From Alentia gelatinosa (Eukaryota > Annelida > Polychaeta > Phyllodocida > Polynoidae), in contig OX465587.1 of the NCBI GenBank assembly GCA_950022655.1, positions 24,803,716 through 24,867,715 on the forward strand: a stretch of 64,000 bases of DNA, in the 5' to 3' direction. Positions within the stretch are counted from its first letter, which is position 1; each line of letters begins with the position of its first letter. The notes under the pieces were generated by a model. The model was not told the DNA's origin. It did not search any database and saw only the letters and a program-made list of their open reading frames with translations. Positions 59,375 to 64,000 of the stretch are shown here, in pieces. A program made the position numbers and the translations under genes.

Positions 59375-59941
59375 GTGTGACGTGTGTGACGTGTGTGACG
59401 TGTGTGACGTGTGTGACGTGTGTGACGTGTGTGACGTGTGTGACGTGTGTGACGTGTGTGACGTGTGTGACGTGTGTGACGTGTGTGACGTGTGTGACGT
59501 GTGTGACGTGTGTGACGTGTGTGACGTGTGTGACGTGTGTGACGTGTGTGACGTGTGTGACGTGTGTGACGTGTGTGACGTGTGTGACGTGTGTGACGTG
59601 TGTGACGTGTGTGACGTGTGTGACGTGTGTGACGTGTGTGACGTGTGTGACGTGTGTGACGTGTGTGACGTGTGTGACGTGTGTGACGTGTGTGACGTGT
59701 GTGACGTGTGTGACGTGTGTGACGTGTGTGACGTGTGTGACGTGTGTGACGTGTGTGACGTGTGTGACGTGTGTGACGTGTGTGACGTGTGTGACGTGTG
59801 TGACGTGTGTGACGTGTGTGACGTGTGTGACGTGTGTGACGTGTGTGACGTGTGTGACGTGTGTGACGTGTGTGACGTGTGTGACGTGTGTGACGTGTGT
59901 GACGTGTGTGACGTGTGTGACGTGTGTGACGTGTGTGACGT
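59375..59941. repeat. 9-bp minisatellite, block T (63 units)
   Basis: The unit GTGTGACGT differs from block A by one base (A to T at the second position) and is repeated 63 times without exception. The switch is abrupt, at 59375, with no mixing of the two variants. Confidence 0.97.
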
Positions 59942-59964
59942 GACCAACTTTAAACATCATGTCA

Positions 59965-60052
59965 GGCTGCTACTGGGATTCGTACCCATGCAGACAAACA
60001 ACCTCTGACTACAACTCAACTGCCCTAACCACTGGGCCACCACGATGAGCTA
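59965..60052 (-). repeat. tRNA-derived SINE head beside the minisatellite
   Basis: On the minus strand, TGGCCCAGTGGTTAGGGCAG is an A box and GGGTACGAATCCCAGTAGC a B box, at the usual tRNA spacing. The body of such an element would extend toward the minisatellite, which starts 24 bases away. It is a different tRNA-like head from the SINE at 11987. Confidence 0.6.
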
Positions 60053-61269
60053 TATGAGAGGCAAGAATGGACAGTTTTCATTTCTTAGTGACTGGCAATA
60101 TGTGTTGTATCAAAGCAATGCTGATATATTGGTCACGAAAGCACTTGACCCTCTTACACACCCTTAACTTGTATATGCAACAATATCATTTTTCCCGTTT
60201 TGATTCGAAACACATGTATGCAGAATTTGTGTCATTAGGATAGTTTTAAGTAAACATTCACCCTACAATAGCAAGTACAGCATAATTCCCCGTGGTTGCA
60301 GTCATTGGAATACCCTAGTTAATAATCTAACCCTTCTATAAGTCTAATGAGGCAAATCAATAAAGGAATACAATAAATGTGACATTCTGGGACAAGCATT
60401 TAGGGATTCACTCTACTGTATGTTTCAAATTCAAATCAACTCATAATTGGCAATGTGAGAAATACCGTTTCAGGCTAGAATCAATACTGTGTGCACTTGA
60501 TGTATTCAATGTATATATTCGGGCTTCATAATAGTATAGTCAACAAAATACCACACATACAAGGAGCAAATCAGAATGTCTTTCAGATCCCTGAATTCAT
60601 GCAATTTACTTGAATCTACCGATAGAGCAAAAACCGTTGATTTACTCTTAATACGGCCCTCGACTATAAGGGTTATATGAAGATTACATATTTGAACACA
60701 CATATTTGTCAATATTTAAGGATAGTAGACTTCCATCACCACAACCACCTTAGGGACTGGTCCAAAATGATCGCATTGGTGAGTTGTTCGCTTTACCGAG
60801 AGTCCACAGTGAAATACTAGATTTTTAAGCATATGATTATAAATAGAACAATCACTACAAACATGAAAAGTGTCAATGGCTCATGATACTCAATAGCGTT
60901 GTCATACAATCAAATCCTACACAATCGGTGGCTGTTGCTATCTCCACTCATATTGGTTCACACGATTCACCCACAAAACTCCTGGCTGCGGGCATGAGTT
61001 GGTTGCATTCGTGAAAGCAAATTTGATATTTGGGTGTTCATAATGGTGGACGTTGGGCGAGGTGATGGTATTGTTCAGGTGGAAATGTTCCTGAGTAATT
61101 TGTTAATATGTAATTCAGGGGATATATTTTTGACAGGCTCCAAATGTAGTTTATCAGTGGCTTTGTTTACACTGGGACATGGCTGCGCGCAAAGGGTTCT
61201 AGGAAACCTTAAATCCATGTATGGGGATCAGACTTCCAAGATGGTCATCCGCTGAAAGTCTACGGCAAA

Positions 61270-61270
61270 C

Positions 61271-61317
<47 letters not shown>
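61270..61317. repeat. GA microsatellite
   Basis: AGAGAG repeats over about 48 bases with one AAAG interruption. Confidence 0.95.
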
Positions 61318-61319
<2 letters not shown>

Positions 61320-61665
61320 TTTGGGTGCTCTAATATAAAAGTGTACATATATCTAAAATGACGATAAAGTGCACAAACAGTAGTCCTCAGTTATAGCATA
61401 TGCTCTGTACTAGGGACAAGCTAATCCGCTATTTTGTTTATATCTATGCTACTTCAATGGTACTCTACGGAATTATGTACAGAAAAACAATAAATCGTTA
61501 TTTTATGCTATAGTTAAACTGTAGTCTATCATATACACAAGCATTGCCAAGAAAACCAGTTGCATAGTAACTGAGGCTAGTTGCCACCTTGTTGAACCCA
61601 TATGTACTTAACAACCGAATCAATGAAAATGATGTATCTCGGGTGAATTCAATAGTGGAAATTGT

Positions 61666-61667
<2 letters not shown>

Positions 61668-61698
<31 letters not shown>
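61668..61698. repeat. CA microsatellite
   Basis: About 15 CA units. Confidence 0.95.
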
Positions 61699-61700
<2 letters not shown>

Positions 61701-61797
61701 TTGATTTGGTGTCTACCGAGTTTGTTATGACTAAGTTTTACTGTTTATATCTATACTATTTGTATATTTCAAAACTGCTCTCCATATACATCTAATC

Positions 61798-61798
<1 letters not shown>

Positions 61799-61865
<67 letters not shown>

Positions 61866-61895
61866 GTTTATATATATATATATATTTATATATAT

Positions 61896-61945
<50 letters not shown>
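61799..61945. repeat. TA microsatellite with TATATGTTTATA interruptions
   Basis: There are about 145 bases of TA repeats, broken by GTTTATA and TTTATA steps. The tyrosine-isoleucine open frames on the minus strand are artefacts of it. Confidence 0.95.
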
Positions 61946-61948
<3 letters not shown>

Positions 61949-63159
61949 GCACATGTATGAAATGTTTTCAAGGTTTCATGTTTGTTATGATTAATCATTT
62001 CCATAAGCTGATCTATTTTTAGGACAAGTGACGATTGTGTGTAAAATAACCACAATTGGTGAGGATCCTGACCATCGGTTGTGATCCACAGTCAAAAGAA
62101 TTGCTTCATAATGTTTACTTCCTTATAAAGCACTTCACACCATAACATATAGTTCCGCCCACTGGTAGTCGGCCCGTCATCCTACAGTGAGGCCGGCAGA
62201 TATGACAGAGTGTCACTTTCAGTTTGTGACTCGTGATAACGGTTCGGGCCACGTCCACCACGGCGATAAGCGCCTATGGTGGGAGCTGGGTAGATCTGGC
62301 GCACGTGGGGGTCACAAATCAGAATTCAATACAGAAGATAACGATAAAAACATCCATAAAATGATCACCCAATTAATTATCTTCTTCTTGTTCATGTTAT
62401 TATCATTATTATTATCATTATCATTATTATTATTATTATCACCATAACATAAAGACAATTTATATTGCCCCTATGCTTTGGCTTCATTCCCTAAGAACAT
62501 AAGTATACTTCGCTCCAATGATTTATCATAATATTTGTATTTCAACTTACTCTCGTGACGCCAACGATTAGAGGCCAGTTAGTTAATGATTAGTTAATGG
62601 TGAATCGATCGTTTGTTTTATGGAAATATGCCCAGAGATCAAAATAATACATTAAACCTAAAAGTAAATGGGGAGTCACCTTATATAGCTCATAAATATC
62701 TAGGTGGTTTTTTCAAGATAGTCTCTGCCGGTATATGTACAATTTGACGTACATATAATATATGTAATTGCACCTTTCCTCTTCCCAACCTTTATCACCA
62801 GTACCTCGAAAAATAAAATTCGTGTTTAGGTCCAAGTACCAGTCTACAGTCTCTTCCATACGTTCTCAGAAAATGCTCACTTCATTACAAGCGTAGAAAA
62901 CGTTCACATTTGTTTCACAGGAAGCATCACGCTGCCCACCCGCCTGGTACAAACCTAAAGAGCCGATAAGATCGTGTACTATCGGTTTGGAGGTTCTGGC
63001 TCTTGATGTTACGGTTGTCAAACTCGTCATTTGTTGTGTGCGCTATGACATGGTATCGTATTTTTCATATAAGTCAGCATGACCGCGCGGCACTCCCGCG
63101 TGCGCGGGACCCCACGCGCTGGGATTTCTGGTTTCATTCAAGGGTTCCTTGGAGGGGCA

Positions 63160-63167
63160 TATAAAAG
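63160..63167 (+). promoter_or_regulatory. TATA box of a possible gene leaving the window
   Basis: TATAAAAG lies just after a CpG-rich patch (63078-63120). It predicts a start near 63190 and a leader of about 100 bases before the ATG at 63293. Confidence 0.45.
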
Positions 63168-63292
63168 TCCGCATCTAAGCGATTTCTCCATCACATTACC
63201 TCGATCCGAAAGACGAACTTCATTGACTAGTTCCGACTTCATTGACTTTTACCGAATTCATTCACGTGTCCTGACTTCCAAGAAAACTCAGG

Positions 63293-63317
63293 ATGTCTCC
63301 TGCACAATCGGCTTTAG
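63293..63317 (+). CDS. Possible short first coding exon (phase-1 donor)
   Basis: AGGATGTCTCC begins an open frame MSPAQSAL followed by G|GTTTGT, a fair donor in phase 1. Nothing recognisable continues in the remaining 680 bases. The shape (TATA, short leader, eight codons, phase-1 intron) recalls exon 1 of the cytokine candidate, but a product cannot be named. Confidence 0.25.
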
Positions 63318-64000
63318 GTTTGTAAACTTGAATGATTCTTTTTTACTTTTAGCGATTTCAAGATTTTTCTTAGATTTCTAATTATTTATTTCCACGTTGT
63401 GATCAGCTTAGATCCTGCATGTGGAGTCTTCGGTGCGTTGCGATAGTAATTATCCTGTTGGAATGTGAGATGAATGTAGATGGTATTGAGATGGTGGTAG
63501 GGAATCAATGATACAGTTTTCGTCTTGATATTCAGTAGAGAAGAACTTCAAATTGGTCAATGTGAATGTTCTTCGACATTCTGCTTGAATAACACGATGT
63601 ATTCTCAATATTACACTGTCGTCTACATGTGACGTTCAAGGAAAATTGCGGACTTTCTTTACGATTGGTTTCATATACTTTCTGATATTTTCATTTTGTG
63701 TGGTCACAACACTATATGATTTTATTTGGACAGGGAAATAATTTAAGAAAGGGAAGAAAGACAGGGATAGAGACAGAAGGTTTCGGGAAGGAACATTTGT
63801 TTGCATCTTTGGATTCGGGTAATTCACCCTGCACGCGAGGTTATGACGACATATTATTTCATTGTTTTACAACGGCTTTATCCAATTGGGAAAAACATTA
63901 TTTAAGTCGAGACATTATGAGATGGGTAGCCTATAATAAGATTATCCGCAACCTACCAAAAGCATGAATTGAACACGATCTCACCACTATGGCACAGTTC

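Larger units (their letters stand above)
60060..63070. other. AT-rich region without a supported gene
   Basis: Apart from the three microsatellites, I see only short unconserved open frames (61034-61255 and 62187-62447, the latter ending in a TTATTATCA run at about 62395-62442). A STAT-type TTCTCAGAA lies at 62863-62871. Confidence 0.45.

Noticed and set aside
58760..60008. Open frames of about 400 codons on both strands (SDV/CDV, HTS/HTL, HTV repeats)
   Set aside because: They are read-throughs of a 9-bp minisatellite without stop codons, open in several frames at once, with no start context, splice sites or non-repeat sequence.
61731..62055. Tyrosine/isoleucine-rich minus-strand open frames
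   Set aside because: These are artefacts of the TA microsatellite.

Overview
The window is eukaryotic nuclear DNA from a non-vertebrate animal, most likely a marine invertebrate. Genes are split by introns of 0.2-3 kb with GT-AG borders. Intergenic and intronic DNA is AT-rich and full of short inverted-repeat transposons, tRNA-derived SINE sequence and simple repeats. Most short open frames carry no coding signal. The phylum cannot be fixed from the sequence alone.

Three protein genes are supported. (1) 12560-21638, + strand: nine exons of VMP1 (vacuole membrane protein 1, an ER protein of the VTT/DedA-like class needed for autophagosome formation). It runs from the first long membrane segment to the stop; the N-terminal exons were not found and may lie in the first 12.5 kb or before the window. 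(2) 38775-45350, + strand: a five-exon gene that I assembled from splice sites. It encodes a 214-residue secreted protein with the layout of a class-I long-chain four-helix cytokine and local resemblance to LIF/CNTF. Intron phases are 1-0-0-0, as in vertebrate IL-6, G-CSF, EPO and growth hormone genes. A TATA box and two STAT-type TTCNNNGAA motifs precede it. (3) 49083-46890, - strand: a Mab-21/cGAS-like nucleotidyltransferase with a C-terminal TPR-like region, in two overlapping frames joined by an apparent one-base insertion. Genes 2 and 3 converge, with about 1.5 kb between their stop codons, and look like an innate-immunity pair.

Layout: 1-12.5 kb, repeats (four copies of a 190-270 bp element, a poly(A)-tailed retroposed end, an intact SINE with target duplications). 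12.5-22 kb, VMP1, with a 34-bp minisatellite before its last exon. 22-38.7 kb, no supported gene, with a decayed LINE reverse transcriptase, hairpin elements and several MITE families. 38.7-45.5 kb, the cytokine candidate, its introns loaded with MITEs. 46.8-49.5 kb, the cGAS-like gene. 49.5-63 kb, repeats, including a pure 129-unit 9-bp minisatellite in two homogeneous blocks (58781-59941) beside a tRNA-like SINE head, and GA, CA and TA microsatellites. 63.1-63.3 kb, a TATA-box promoter with a possible very short first exon of a gene leaving the window.

The most interesting content is the helical cytokine candidate and its pairing with a cGAS-like receptor gene.
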